DNA from: Oceanospirillum sp048264105
GTDB taxonomy: Bacteria > Pseudomonadota > Gammaproteobacteria > Pseudomonadales > Halomonadaceae
Length of the DNA: 64,000 nucleotides
NCBI GenBank assembly: GCA_048264105.1
Contig: JBLXDJ010000003.1
Location: 310,001 to 374,000, forward strand
Direction of reading: 5' to 3'
Shown here in pieces: positions 53,980-62,687 of this stretch. The notes under the pieces are model-generated. The model saw only the letters and a program-made list of their open reading frames with translations, made no database searches and was not told the origin of the DNA. Numbering within the stretch: the stretch's first letter is position 1; every line of letters starts with the position of its first letter. The position numbers and the translations under genes were made by a program.

Positions 53980-55029
53980 ATGACCAAACAACGCAGAGCC
54001 GTATCTCTGATTTCCGGCGGACTGGATTCCATGCTGGCTACCAAAGTCATTCAGGAGCAAGGGGTTCACGTAGAAGGGATCAACTTTTACACCGGCTTTT
54101 GTGTCGAAGGACACACTCACGCCATCCGTAAGAAAGACAAGGAAAAGCAGAAAAAGAACAGTTCTCTGTGGGTTGCTGAACAACTGGGTATCAAGCTGCA
54201 CATCATCGATATCTCCGAAGAGTACAAAGATATCGTACTGAACCCTAAGCACGGCTACGGTCAGAACCTGAACCCCTGCCTGGATTGTAAAATCGATATG
54301 GTCGCCCGCGCATGGCAATGGTGTCAGGACAACGACTTTGATTTTGTCATAACCGGCGAGGTGATCGGCCAGCGTCCGAAATCCCAGCGTAAGGCCACCA
54401 TGCCGATTATCGCCCGTGAATCTCTGGTAGAAGATCGTCTGGTACGTCCTTTGTGTGCCCAGCACCTGCCGGAAACACACCCGGAGCGTGAAGGCTGGAT
54501 CAAGCGCGAAGATATGTACGACTTCAGCGGCCGCAACCGTAAACCTCAGTTTGCACTGGCGAAGAAGCTGGGTATCGATGAGTGGTCTCAGCCAGCCGGT
54601 GGCTGCTGCTTCCTGACCGATGCCAGCTACAGCAAGAAACTGCAGGATCTGTGGGATGCCCGTGGCGAACGCCGCTACGAGGTTGACGATATCATGCTGC
54701 TGAAAGTGGGTCGTCACATCCGTCCGGCGAAAAACTTCAAACTGATCGTCAGCCGCGAAGAGGGTGAGAATAACTTTATGCGCGGTTACCGTTCTCAGTT
54801 CACCTATCTTTATCCGACCAGCCACGGTGGTCCGCTGACTCTGATCGACGGCACACCGACCGAGGAAGATCTGGAACTGGCAGCACGCATCGTTGCCCGC
54901 TTCAGCCAGGGACGTAACGAAGATAAAGTAACGCTTGAAGTCGTGCGCGAACATAACCAGCCTGCACAGGTGGTACATGTAACGCCGATGCCAGCGGACG
55001 ACATACCGGAAGAGTGGTACATCCACTAA
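53980..55029 (+). CDS. PP-loop ATP-pyrophosphatase, MnmA/ThiI-like tRNA sulfurtransferase candidate
   Basis: A 349-residue protein with the PP-loop SGGLDS at residues 12-17, the signature of enzymes that adenylate a base or carbonyl before sulfur insertion. A CxxC pair lies in NPCLDCKIDM (C100, C103) and a double cysteine in GGCCFLTD (C209, C210), suited to persulfide chemistry or a metal. It lacks the N-terminal THUMP and NFLD domains of ThiI and differs from canonical MnmA, so I leave it unnamed. The C-terminal part (RYEVDDIMLLKVGRHIRPAKNFKLIV) resembles an NFACT-R/DUF814-like module. It occupies the position of thiI between typA and glnA in Pseudomonas. The TusA-like sulfur carrier gene follows after a terminator. 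Confidence 0.78.
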   Translation: MTKQRRAVSLISGGLDSMLATKVIQEQGVHVEGINFYTGFCVEGHTHAIRKKDKEKQKKNSSLWVAEQLGIKLHIIDISEEYKDIVLNPKHGYGQNLNPCLDCKIDMVARAWQWCQDNDFDFVITGEVIGQRPKSQRKATMPIIARESLVEDRLVRPLCAQHLPETHPEREGWIKREDMYDFSGRNRKPQFALAKKLGIDEWSQPAGGCCFLTDASYSKKLQDLWDARGERRYEVDDIMLLKVGRHIRPAKNFKLIVSREEGENNFMRGYRSQFTYLYPTSHGGPLTLIDGTPTEEDLELAARIVARFSQGRNEDKVTLEVVREHNQPAQVVHVTPMPADDIPEEWYIH

Positions 55030-55053
55030 AAGATCCGGCCTTCGTCTTTATAA

Positions 55054-55087
55054 AAACGCATCAGCAAAAACTGGTGCGTTTTTTTTC
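55054..55087 (+). terminator. Terminator after the PP-loop gene
   Basis: ACGCAtCAG and CTGgTGCGT pair around a five-base loop, followed by eight T. Confidence 0.85.
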
Positions 55088-55195
55088 GTCTTTTTGTCTA
55101 GAATAAGCTCCATTGCACAATAAAAGCGCGTCTCTGGCCGTTAAGCTCCGTCCGGACCTGCGCTCCAGCCTCACCTTAGTAACAAGAGAGAAATC

Positions 55196-55426
55196 ATGGC
55201 CCAGCATGAATTAAATGCCCGCAATCTTCTTTGCCCGATTCCGGTTATCCGCACTCAGAATAAAATCAGCGAACTGTCACCGGGCGACCATCTTGTGGTC
55301 TACTGTACCGATCCGGGCACAATGCATGATATTCCGGCCTGGTGTCGCGTACATGGTCATACTTTGGTCTCTAGCGAAGAAACCTCAGATGAGATTATCA
55401 TCACTATCGAAGTCAACGACACCTAG
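55196..55426 (+). CDS. TusA-family sulfur carrier protein
   Basis: A 76-residue protein of the TusA/YedF/SirA fold. The persulfide cysteine is C13 in LLCPIPVIRTQNKI, followed by the typical GDHLVVYCTDPGTMHDIPAWC. Such proteins pass sulfur from cysteine desulfurases to tRNA thiolation or other pathways. The gene directly upstream is a PP-loop enzyme, a plausible recipient, but a terminator separates the two, so co-regulation is not assured. AAGAGAG precedes the ATG. Confidence 0.9.
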   Translation: MAQHELNARNLLCPIPVIRTQNKISELSPGDHLVVYCTDPGTMHDIPAWCRVHGHTLVSSEETSDEIIITIEVNDT

Positions 55427-55427
55427 A

Positions 55428-55474
55428 CGCACCAAAATAGAGCATTGTTTTTGACTCGCGCACCAAAGAAGAAC
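55428..55474 (+). promoter_or_regulatory. NtrC-type upstream sites of glnA
   Basis: GCAC-CAAAATA-GAGC (55429-55443) closely matches the NtrC palindrome GCAC-N5..7-GTGC. A half site GCACCAAAG follows 31 bases downstream (from 55460). The spacing of three helical turns and positions near -150 and -119 relative to the sigma-54 start resemble the enhancer of E. coli glnA. Confidence 0.6.
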
Positions 55475-55560
55475 AAAGAAAGTCTTAAAAGGATGCATGG
55501 AAATCCGGAGTCACCAGCCAAAGCTGCGTAATACCTTGGATTTTAAGGCTTTTCACCATG

Positions 55561-55576
55561 TGGCATTCAATTTGCT
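55561..55576 (+). promoter_or_regulatory. Sigma-54 promoter of glnA
   Basis: TGGCATTCAATTTGCT matches the -24/-12 consensus (TGGCAC-N5-TTGCW), with GG and GC exactly 12 bases apart. The expected start near 55586 leaves a leader of about 140 bases before glnA. Confidence 0.75.
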
Positions 55577-55727
55577 TCATGGTAAGTAAATCGAAAGGCC
55601 TGTTTTGCAGCCCCTTTCCAACCGAAAGTGATCAAACAGCCAAAGACCCTTTGGCGGTTCACACAAGTTTTGACCGTTCACACCTATGTTGTGACAACCA
55701 AGCGAAAGCTCCATTGGAGGACAAGCA

Positions 55728-57134
55728 ATGTCAGAGAACACCCTTAATCTGATCAAAGAACATGACATCAAATGGGTTGACCTGCGCTTCACCGATACCA
55801 AAGGTAAAGAGCAGCACGTAACCATTCCTGCCCGTTATGTAGACGAAGAATTCTTCGAAAACGGCCAGATGTTTGATGGTTCTTCTATCTCTGGTTGGAA
55901 AGGTATTAACGAATCAGACATGATTCTGCTGCCAGACGACAGCACCAGCTTCATCGACCCGTTCTTTGAAGATAAAACTCTGGTTCTGCGTTGCGACATC
56001 ATTGAGCCTGCTACCATGCAAGGTTATGAGCGTGACCCACGCTCCGTTGCTAAGCGCGCAGAAGAATACCTGAAGTCCACCGGTCTGGGTGACACTGCAT
56101 TCTTCGGTCCTGAGCCGGAATTCTTCATCTTTGACGACGTTCGCTGGGACTGCAACATGTCCGGCAGCTTCGTGAAAATCGATTCTGAAGAAGCGGCATG
56201 GAACTCTGAGAAAGCGATCGAAGGCGGCAACATGGGTCACCGCCCACGCGTTAAAGGCGGTTACTTCCCGGTTCCTCCGGTTGATTCCGTACACGACATC
56301 CGTGCCACTATGTGTAACGTGATGGAAGAGATCGGTCTGGACGTTGAAGTTCACCACCACGAAGTAGCGACTGCTTGTCAGAACGAAATCGGCGTAGCCT
56401 TCAATACTCTGGTTAAGAAAGCTGACGAAGTTCAGATGCTGAAATACGTTGTTCACAACGTTGCTCACGCGTATGGCAAAACAGCGACCTTCATGCCTAA
56501 GCCAGTTGTTGGTGATAACGGTTCCGGTATGCACGTTCACCTGTCTTACTGGAAAGACGGCGTAAACCAGTTCGCTGGTGACCAGTACGCTGGTCTGTCT
56601 GAAGATGCGCTGTTCGCTATCGGCGGTATCATCAAGCACGCTAAAGCACTGAACGCTTTCTGTAACCCGGGTACTAACTCGTACAAGCGTCTGGTTCCAG
56701 GTTTCGAAGCACCTGTTATGCTGGCTTACTCTGCCCGTAACCGTTCTGCTTCTCTGCGTATTCCTTACACCTCCAGCCCTAAAGCTAAGCGTGTAGAGGC
56801 TCGTTTCCCTGATCCGATCGCCAACCCATACCTGGCATTCTCAGCTCTGCTGATGGCTGCTCTGGACGGTGTTCAGAACAAGATCCACCCTGGCGACCCA
56901 GCAGATAAAGATCTTTACGATCTGCCTGCTGAAGAAGCAGCGGCGATCCCAACAGTAGCCTCTTCTCTGGAAGAAGCACTGGCGTCTCTGGATGCGGACC
57001 GTGAGTTCCTGACTAAAGGCGGCGTATTCACCGACGACATGATCGATGCCTACATGGAACTGATCAAAGAAGATGTTGCTCGCGTAAACATGACAACTCA
57101 CCCTGTTGAGTTCGATCTGTACTACAGCGTGTAA
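55728..57134 (+). CDS. glnA: Glutamine synthetase, type I
   Basis: Dodecameric enzyme that makes glutamine from glutamate, ammonia and ATP, the main route of ammonium assimilation. The 468 residues match GSI-beta. The active-site latch FDGSSISGWKGINESDM, metal-binding FGPEPEFFIFDDV, the NGSGMHVH-type loop (here DNGSGMHVHLSYWK) and the NPGTNSYKRLVPGFEAPV loop are intact. Tyr397 lies in KDLYDLPAEE, the adenylylation site used by GlnE. Sigma-54 and NtrC-type sites lie upstream, and glnLG follow after 440 bases, as in enteric bacteria. Confidence 0.98.
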   Translation: MSENTLNLIKEHDIKWVDLRFTDTKGKEQHVTIPARYVDEEFFENGQMFDGSSISGWKGINESDMILLPDDSTSFIDPFFEDKTLVLRCDIIEPATMQGYERDPRSVAKRAEEYLKSTGLGDTAFFGPEPEFFIFDDVRWDCNMSGSFVKIDSEEAAWNSEKAIEGGNMGHRPRVKGGYFPVPPVDSVHDIRATMCNVMEEIGLDVEVHHHEVATACQNEIGVAFNTLVKKADEVQMLKYVVHNVAHAYGKTATFMPKPVVGDNGSGMHVHLSYWKDGVNQFAGDQYAGLSEDALFAIGGIIKHAKALNAFCNPGTNSYKRLVPGFEAPVMLAYSARNRSASLRIPYTSSPKAKRVEARFPDPIANPYLAFSALLMAALDGVQNKIHPGDPADKDLYDLPAEEAAAIPTVASSLEEALASLDADREFLTKGGVFTDDMIDAYMELIKEDVARVNMTTHPVEFDLYYSV

Positions 57135-57180
57135 GCTGATTATCAGCTGACAAGCTACCGCTCTTCTCTGAAGAGACTTA

Positions 57181-57207
57181 ACCCCTGCCACGGCAGGGGT
57201 TTTTTTA
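57181..57207 (+). terminator. Rho-independent terminator after glnA
   Basis: ACCCCTGCC and GGCAGGGGT form a nine-bp stem followed by a run of T. Confidence 0.88.
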
Positions 57208-57224
57208 TGCCCGCAGATCGCAAA

Positions 57225-57400
57225 GCACCAAAATAGTGCAAAGCCGTACACACATTCTCATGAGCCTATCTGCCGAAGAGCCAACCAGCAGCCGAAAAGA
57301 CGACTAAGAATAAACGGCCACTAAAAGCCCGGAACCAAAAACGCCCAATGATGGCACAGTGAATTTCAGCAGAAGGCATAGCGATGCACTATAGTTGTGC
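57225..57400 (+). promoter_or_regulatory. Two NtrC-type palindromes upstream of glnLG
   Basis: GCAC-CAAAATA-GTGC (57225-57239) and GCAC-TATAGTT-GTGC (57386-57400) are both perfect matches to the GCAC-N7-GTGC pattern bound by NtrC. They lie in the 440-base gap between glnA and glnL, about 300 and 140 bases before the presumed sigma-54 start. Confidence 0.7.
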
Positions 57401-57508
57401 GTATAACCCGCCCATCCAAACTGTAATACCTAATAGGTGAAGACAGGAACGGCCTGCACCCGCCACCAGCCGCACCAAGCAATTATTTTTACAGACAATT
57501 TCTTCTGC

Positions 57509-57524
57509 TGGTGCGTTTTTTGCT
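57509..57524 (+). promoter_or_regulatory. Sigma-54 promoter candidate of glnLG
   Basis: TGGTGCGTTTTTTGCT fits the -24/-12 pattern with GG and GC 12 bases apart. The same bases form the right arm and T run of a possible terminator hairpin (CGCACCA near 57470 with TGGTGCG), so the element may have a double role or one reading may be wrong. Confidence 0.6.
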
Positions 57525-57574
57525 GTTACTTCACTTTATCAGAGACATAAACGACAACGTCCCGGAGGGACAGC

Positions 57575-58657
57575 GTGAGCATGACCGATAATCATAAACT
57601 TCTGCTCGATAATCTCAGCACCGCCATTATTCAGGTCGACCATAAGCTTTGCTTAACCTACCTGAATCCGGCAGCAGAGATGCTGTTTGCCTGTGGAGCC
57701 AGTCGCGCCATCGGTCAGCCTGTCGATCAGCTGTTTATCGAAAACGACAGCACACCGGAAGCCTGGAAACAGGCCGCCGATGCCGGACACCCGTTTACCA
57801 AACGGGAAAGCCAGATTGTGCTGCCGAATGGCGTGCAAAACATTGTCGATTACACCGTCAGTCCGGTTCTGACACCCGAGGGCTACTGTTTGGTCGTTGA
57901 GCTGCAACCCCGCGACCGCTTGCTGAAGATCAGCAAAGAGGAAGAACTGCTGGCTCAGCAGGAAACCCTGCGTACCCTGGTAAGAGGTATGGCCCATGAG
58001 ATCAAAAATCCCCTGGGTGGTATCCGGGGTGCAGCACAGCTCCTTGAGCGCCAGCTGCCTGAAGAAAGCCTTAAAGACTACACCGAGGTAATCATCAGCG
58101 AGGCCGACCGGTTGCGTAATCTGGTGGATCGCATGCTCGGCCCACGCAAGATGCCCAACCTCAGTCAGCTCAATATCCATAAAGTGCTGGAGCATGTGTA
58201 TGCCCTTGTCTCTGCTGAATCGGAAGGCGGTATCCAGCTGGTAAGGGATTACGACCCCAGCCTGCCGGATCTGACCGGCGATCAGGAGCAGCTGATTCAG
58301 GCCACACTGAACATCGTCCGCAATGCGATGCAGATACTCGAAGAAACCGATCAGCAGGAAAAGCGCATCACCTTCCGCACCCGCGCCAAACGCCAGTTCA
58401 CTCTGGGCGCAGAACGTCATCGCCTGCTGTGTCAGGTTGAGATTATTGATAACGGCCCCGGTATCCCTCCGGAGCTGATGGAAACCCTATTTTACCCTCT
58501 GGTAACCGGGCGGGCTGAAGGCACCGGCCTTGGCCTGTCTATCGCCCAAACGATTCTGCATCAGCATCACGGCCTGATCGAATGCGAATCGACGCCGGGG
58601 GAAACACTCTTCAGACTTTTGATTCCGTTGGAGCAGAAAAATGACCAAACCCTATAA
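57575..58657 (+). CDS. glnL: Nitrogen regulation sensor kinase NtrB
   Basis: Cytoplasmic histidine kinase/phosphatase that, controlled by PII protein, sets the phosphorylation of NtrC. The N-terminal PAS domain (about 8-115) is followed by the phosphorylated histidine H141 in RGMAHEIKNPLGGIRGAAQLL and an ATPase domain with NIVRNAMQIL, DNGPGIPPELMETLF and GTGLGLSIAQTIL. GGAGG lies upstream of the GTG start; an ATG two codons later is also possible. Its end overlaps glnG by 17 bases, so the pair is translationally coupled. Confidence 0.96.
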   Translation: MSMTDNHKLLLDNLSTAIIQVDHKLCLTYLNPAAEMLFACGASRAIGQPVDQLFIENDSTPEAWKQAADAGHPFTKRESQIVLPNGVQNIVDYTVSPVLTPEGYCLVVELQPRDRLLKISKEEELLAQQETLRTLVRGMAHEIKNPLGGIRGAAQLLERQLPEESLKDYTEVIISEADRLRNLVDRMLGPRKMPNLSQLNIHKVLEHVYALVSAESEGGIQLVRDYDPSLPDLTGDQEQLIQATLNIVRNAMQILEETDQQEKRITFRTRAKRQFTLGAERHRLLCQVEIIDNGPGIPPELMETLFYPLVTGRAEGTGLGLSIAQTILHQHHGLIECESTPGETLFRLLIPLEQKNDQTL

Positions 58658-60068
58658 CGTATGGATTGTCGACGATGACCGCTCTATCCGCTGGGTGCTG
58701 GAACGCTCGATGGAGCAGGAGGGCATGTCCGTCAAAGTGTTTGAGCGCGCCGAAGGGGTACTGAAAGCCCTGAGTTCTGAAACACCGGATGCCATGATCA
58801 CGGATATCCGTATGCCGGGTATGGATGGTCTGGAACTGCTGGCTCAGATTCAGGAGCAGCACCCTGCCTTACCCGTCATCGTCATGACGGCTCATTCAGA
58901 TCTGGAAAGCGCCGTTGCCTCTTATCAGGGTGGCGCCTTTGAATATCTGCCCAAGCCCTTTGATGTGGATGAAGCGGTTGCTCTGGTTAAGCGTGCCATC
59001 AGCCACGCCAAAGAGCAGGAGCACCCGGCAGGGGAAGTTAAAGCCCTGCCCAGCACCGAAATCATCGGTGAAGCGCCGGCCATGCAGGAGGTCTTTCGCG
59101 CGATCGGCCGACTGTCTCACTCCAATATCACCGTACTGATTAATGGTGAATCCGGCACCGGTAAAGAGCTGGTCGCCCACGCACTGCATCAGCACAGCCC
59201 CCGGGCACAGAACCCTTTTATTCCACTGAATATGGCGGCGATTCCAAAAGACCTGATCGAATCGGAACTCTTTGGCCATGAAAAAGGCGCTTTTACCGGA
59301 GCGAATACCCTGCGCCGTGGCCGCTTTGAACAGGCTGACGGCGGCACTCTTTTTCTGGATGAGATCGGCGATATGCCAGCCGACACCCAGACCCGATTGT
59401 TACGTGTACTGGCTGATGGCGAGTTCTATCGTGTTGGCGGCCACACCTCGGTACAGGTTGATGTTCGCATCATTGCCGCAACCCACCAGGATCTGGAAAC
59501 ACTGGTGGAAGAAGGACGCTTCCGTGAGGATCTGTTCCACCGCCTGAACGTAATCCGGGTACACCTGCCAAAACTGAGCGAACGCCGGGAAGATATTCCG
59601 AAACTCTCCGAGTACTTTCTGTCCAAAGCCGGTAAAGAGCTGGGGGTTGAACCTAAGATTCTGCTGCCGGAAACCATCGACTACATGCAGCAGCTCAGCT
59701 GGCCCGGTAACGTCCGTCAGCTGGAAAACACCTGTCGCTGGATCACCGTTATGGCCTCAGGCCGAGAGGTGCATCAGGACGACCTGCCCCCTGAACTGAT
59801 GGAACAGAAACAGAGTGAAGGCGCCGGAAACAGTCGCTGGCAAAGTGCCCTGCATATGTGGGCAGATAATGCTCTCAGCGAAGGACACAAAGGGATTCTG
59901 GATACCGCCGTGCCTGAGTTTGAAAAGGTGATGATTGAGGTCGCCCTGAAACATACCGCAGGCCGACGCCGTGATGCCGCTGAGCTTCTGGGCTGGGGAC
60001 GCAACACCCTGACCCGTAAGATCAAAGAGCTGAACCTCGATACCGGCGGTGAAGACGAAGAGCATTAA
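58641..60068 (+). CDS. glnG: Nitrogen regulation response regulator NtrC
   Basis: Sigma-54-dependent activator of 475 residues. The receiver domain (1-120) has the acidic pocket IVDDDRS and phosphorylation site D55 in ITDIRMPGMDG. The AAA+ domain contains Walker A GESGTGKELVAHALH, the sigma-54-contacting ELFGHEKGAFTGA, and GGTLFLDEIGDMP. The C-terminal Fis-type helix-turn-helix is GRRRDAAELLGWGRNTLTRKIKE. It very likely acts on the NtrC-type sites upstream of glnA and of its own operon. Confidence 0.97.
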   Translation: MTKPYNVWIVDDDRSIRWVLERSMEQEGMSVKVFERAEGVLKALSSETPDAMITDIRMPGMDGLELLAQIQEQHPALPVIVMTAHSDLESAVASYQGGAFEYLPKPFDVDEAVALVKRAISHAKEQEHPAGEVKALPSTEIIGEAPAMQEVFRAIGRLSHSNITVLINGESGTGKELVAHALHQHSPRAQNPFIPLNMAAIPKDLIESELFGHEKGAFTGANTLRRGRFEQADGGTLFLDEIGDMPADTQTRLLRVLADGEFYRVGGHTSVQVDVRIIAATHQDLETLVEEGRFREDLFHRLNVIRVHLPKLSERREDIPKLSEYFLSKAGKELGVEPKILLPETIDYMQQLSWPGNVRQLENTCRWITVMASGREVHQDDLPPELMEQKQSEGAGNSRWQSALHMWADNALSEGHKGILDTAVPEFEKVMIEVALKHTAGRRRDAAELLGWGRNTLTRKIKELNLDTGGEDEEH

Positions 60069-60094
60069 GTCTCCGCCGGATGATCAGCCCATAC

Positions 60095-60136
60095 AAAAAA
60101 ATCCCGTCAGCCTGAACATGTCTGACGGGATTTTTT
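60095..60136. terminator. Bidirectional terminator between glnG and trmL
   Basis: AAAATCCCGTCAG and CTGACGGGATTTT form a strong stem with A and T runs on both sides. Confidence 0.88.
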
Positions 60137-60170
60137 ATACACCCAAGAGGCTATTCAGAGTCAGTGCGCG

Positions 60171-60635
60171 TTAAACCGCACCTTCAAAGCCGGTCTGCCG
60201 CCAGGCCTCATAGGTGATGATGGATACCGCATTCGATAAATTCAGACTGCGGCTGGTGGGCATCATAGGAATCCTCAGCCACTGCGCTGAATCAAACTGC
60301 GCCAGCACCTCTGCCGGTAGTCCCCGGGTTTCAGGGCCAAACAGCAACACATCCCCCGACTGAAAACTCATATCCGTTGCGTATCCCTTCGCCTTTGTCG
60401 TGCAGGGAAAGATTCGCTTACCTTCCATCGCCTGCATAAAGGCATCAAAGTCCGGATAACGGGTCACCAGCGCCAGATCGTGATAATCCAGCCCCGCCCG
60501 ACGCAGCTTTTTCTCCTCCAGATCAAAGCCCAGCGGCTCAATCAGGTGTAACCGGCAACCGGTGTTGGCACAGAGCCGAATAATGTTACCCGTATTGGGT
60601 GCAATCTCTGGCTCATACAAGGCCAATTCAAACAT
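60171..60635 (-). CDS. trmL: tRNA (cytidine/uridine-2'-O)-methyltransferase TrmL
   Basis: A 154-residue SPOUT methyltransferase that modifies the wobble base of two leucine tRNAs. It begins MFELALYEPEIAPNTGNIIRL, with the knot motifs LLFGPETRGLP and IPMMPTSRSLNLSNAVSI. The ATG at 60635 follows GGAGA and matches the family start; a 35-residue upstream extension is not part of the family. Confidence 0.95.
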   Translation of the reverse strand: MFELALYEPEIAPNTGNIIRLCANTGCRLHLIEPLGFDLEEKKLRRAGLDYHDLALVTRYPDFDAFMQAMEGKRIFPCTTKAKGYATDMSFQSGDVLLFGPETRGLPAEVLAQFDSAQWLRIPMMPTSRSLNLSNAVSIITYEAWRQTGFEGAV

Positions 60636-60860
60636 GACAATTTCTCCGGAATAACCACAGGCCTTGCTATACCTTGGTCTAAAATAATATTCAAACAGAC
60701 TGACATCAAAAAAATAATCTGCAGACCTGCCATAAAACACCGATAGATCTATACTAAATACACATTAATAACGATAGAATAAAAACCATAAACGCACTAA
60801 ATTAGCGCATCAATAAAACAATAAGAAACGCCCACTCCACATCATTTGAGGAAAACAATC

Positions 60861-62489
60861 ATGTTAAGTCAACTCTCGGTCGGCAGGAAGCTGGCACTCA
60901 TGTTGGCGATCCCCATCGCCGGGCTTTTAATCCTGTTCTTTATGGCTAAAAACGAACTCGATCACTTTGATAAAGGGGTCGATACCATCTATGAAGATCG
61001 CGTTGTTCCCTTAAAACATCTGTACGAGATCAGCGTCGATTACGCAGTGTATATTATTGATGCTGTTAACAAGGCCAATGCCGGTCAGATGACAGCCGAA
61101 GATGCTGTCTCCGGTATCGATAAAGCCACCAAGAGCATCGACGATAACTGGAAGCTCTACACCTCAACGAAACTAACTCCCGAAGAAGCACGCCTTGTTA
61201 AAGAGGCGGAACAACTCTTCAAGCCTGCTAACCAGTCCATTGCTGAACTGCGCAATTACCTGTCCGGCAAGTCCGGTATGATCCCGAATCAGCTGAACCA
61301 GTACGATGGTGAATTATATGCCACCATTGATCCCATCAGCGACAAGATCGCCGAACTGCTGGCATTGCAGCTCAGAGTTGCCGGCGAGCAGCGCCAGATC
61401 CTAAAAGAGAGCTATAACAACAACACGATTATGGTGATCATCGGCCTCTTCGTTATTATCTCAACCGTTGTCGGTCTGGGTCTCCTGGTGGCCCGCGCGA
61501 TCACAGGTCCTTTGACTGCGATGCGTGACACCATCAATAACATTGAGAAAAACCACGATCTGAAGTTAAGAGTTCCTGCGAACGGTAGTGACGAAGTTGC
61601 CCAGATCGGTCAGGCAGTTAACGGCATGATGAACCAGTTCCAGCAGCTGGTTCAGCAGGTGCTGCAGTCGGTGAATCAGGTGTCTCAGGAAGCAGACAAT
61701 CTGGCACAGGCCAGCCAGCACACCAGTGACGGCATGATCCGCCAACAGGCTGAGACCGACCATGTGGCAACGGCAATGAACGAGATGGTAGCCACCATTC
61801 AGGAAGTGGCACGCCACGCTTCAGAAGCTGAAAGCGCCGCGCAGACGACCAGACACGAGTCTGAAAACGGTGACCAGATTCTGCAGGAAAACAATCGCAT
61901 TATCGCTTCACTGGCTGAAGAAGTGGAGAATGCCGCCACGGTGGTTTCCTCGCTTGAAAATGAAGCCCAGAGCATTGCACTGGTGATCGATGTGATTAAA
62001 GGCATCGCAGAGCAAACCAACCTGCTGGCACTGAACGCGGCTATTGAAGCGGCCCGCGCCGGTGAACAGGGCCGGGGCTTTGCCGTTGTTGCAGACGAAG
62101 TACGCAGCCTGGCCCAGAAAACCCAGGAATCCACTCAGGAGATCGAGGAAGTGATCGCCCGGGTTCAGGAAGGCAGCCGTAACGCCGCAACCGTGATGCA
62201 ACGCAGTCAGCAGCGTGCCCAGGCAGGTCTTGAGCAAAGCGCCAAAACCAGCGAAGCACTGGCTCAGGTGACCCACCATGTCACCCTGATCAGCGATATG
62301 AACAGCCAGATCGCCACCGCCGTTGAGGAGCAGAGCGCTACCGCTGATGAGATGAATCAGAGCGTGGTCAATATCGCCGAGGTGACCCGGGATTCTACCG
62401 CTGCTTCACATCAAACCGCCGCAGCCAGTGAAGAACTGTCTCAGCTCTCTACAGAACTGCACGGCATGGTGTCACGCTTTAAGGTCTGA
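60861..62489 (+). CDS. Methyl-accepting chemotaxis protein with four-helix-bundle ligand domain
   Basis: A 542-residue chemoreceptor. The first membrane helix (about 12-32, LMLAIPIAGLLILFFMAK) is followed by a periplasmic region of about 160 helical residues typical of 4HB_MCP sensors, a second helix (about 195-215, VIIGLFVIISTVVGLGLLVA), a HAMP domain and a signalling domain. The conserved hairpin tip is EQTNLLALNAAIEAARAGEQ then GRGFAVVADEVRSLAQKT. The ligand is unknown. GAGGA precedes the ATG at 60861; an upstream TTG overlaps that site and is unlikely. No CheW-binding pentapeptide tail for CheR is evident at the C-terminus. Confidence 0.93.
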   Translation: MLSQLSVGRKLALMLAIPIAGLLILFFMAKNELDHFDKGVDTIYEDRVVPLKHLYEISVDYAVYIIDAVNKANAGQMTAEDAVSGIDKATKSIDDNWKLYTSTKLTPEEARLVKEAEQLFKPANQSIAELRNYLSGKSGMIPNQLNQYDGELYATIDPISDKIAELLALQLRVAGEQRQILKESYNNNTIMVIIGLFVIISTVVGLGLLVARAITGPLTAMRDTINNIEKNHDLKLRVPANGSDEVAQIGQAVNGMMNQFQQLVQQVLQSVNQVSQEADNLAQASQHTSDGMIRQQAETDHVATAMNEMVATIQEVARHASEAESAAQTTRHESENGDQILQENNRIIASLAEEVENAATVVSSLENEAQSIALVIDVIKGIAEQTNLLALNAAIEAARAGEQGRGFAVVADEVRSLAQKTQESTQEIEEVIARVQEGSRNAATVMQRSQQRAQAGLEQSAKTSEALAQVTHHVTLISDMNSQIATAVEEQSATADEMNQSVVNIAEVTRDSTAASHQTAAASEELSQLSTELHGMVSRFKV

Positions 62490-62687
62490 TGCATAAATTG
62501 CCGGTCCGGTGGTAAAACCCGCTTTTTCCGCCGGATACTTACTCCTATAATGGAAGCAATTATCCGAATTAGTTTTATCTGCCGGTTTCCGTTCTAGCTC
62601 AACGGTAAATTGTTATCTATTCGTCAAAGTTTGAATGCGCCCTGTGAATAAAACCTTATTCACATTAAGCACTTAGGAGTGTTAGTT

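Noticed and set aside
53908..55026. 372-residue minus-strand open frame opposite the PP-loop gene
   Set aside because: The plus-strand frame has clear PP-loop and cysteine motifs and a ribosome-binding site; the minus-strand translation is low-complexity and unlike known proteins.
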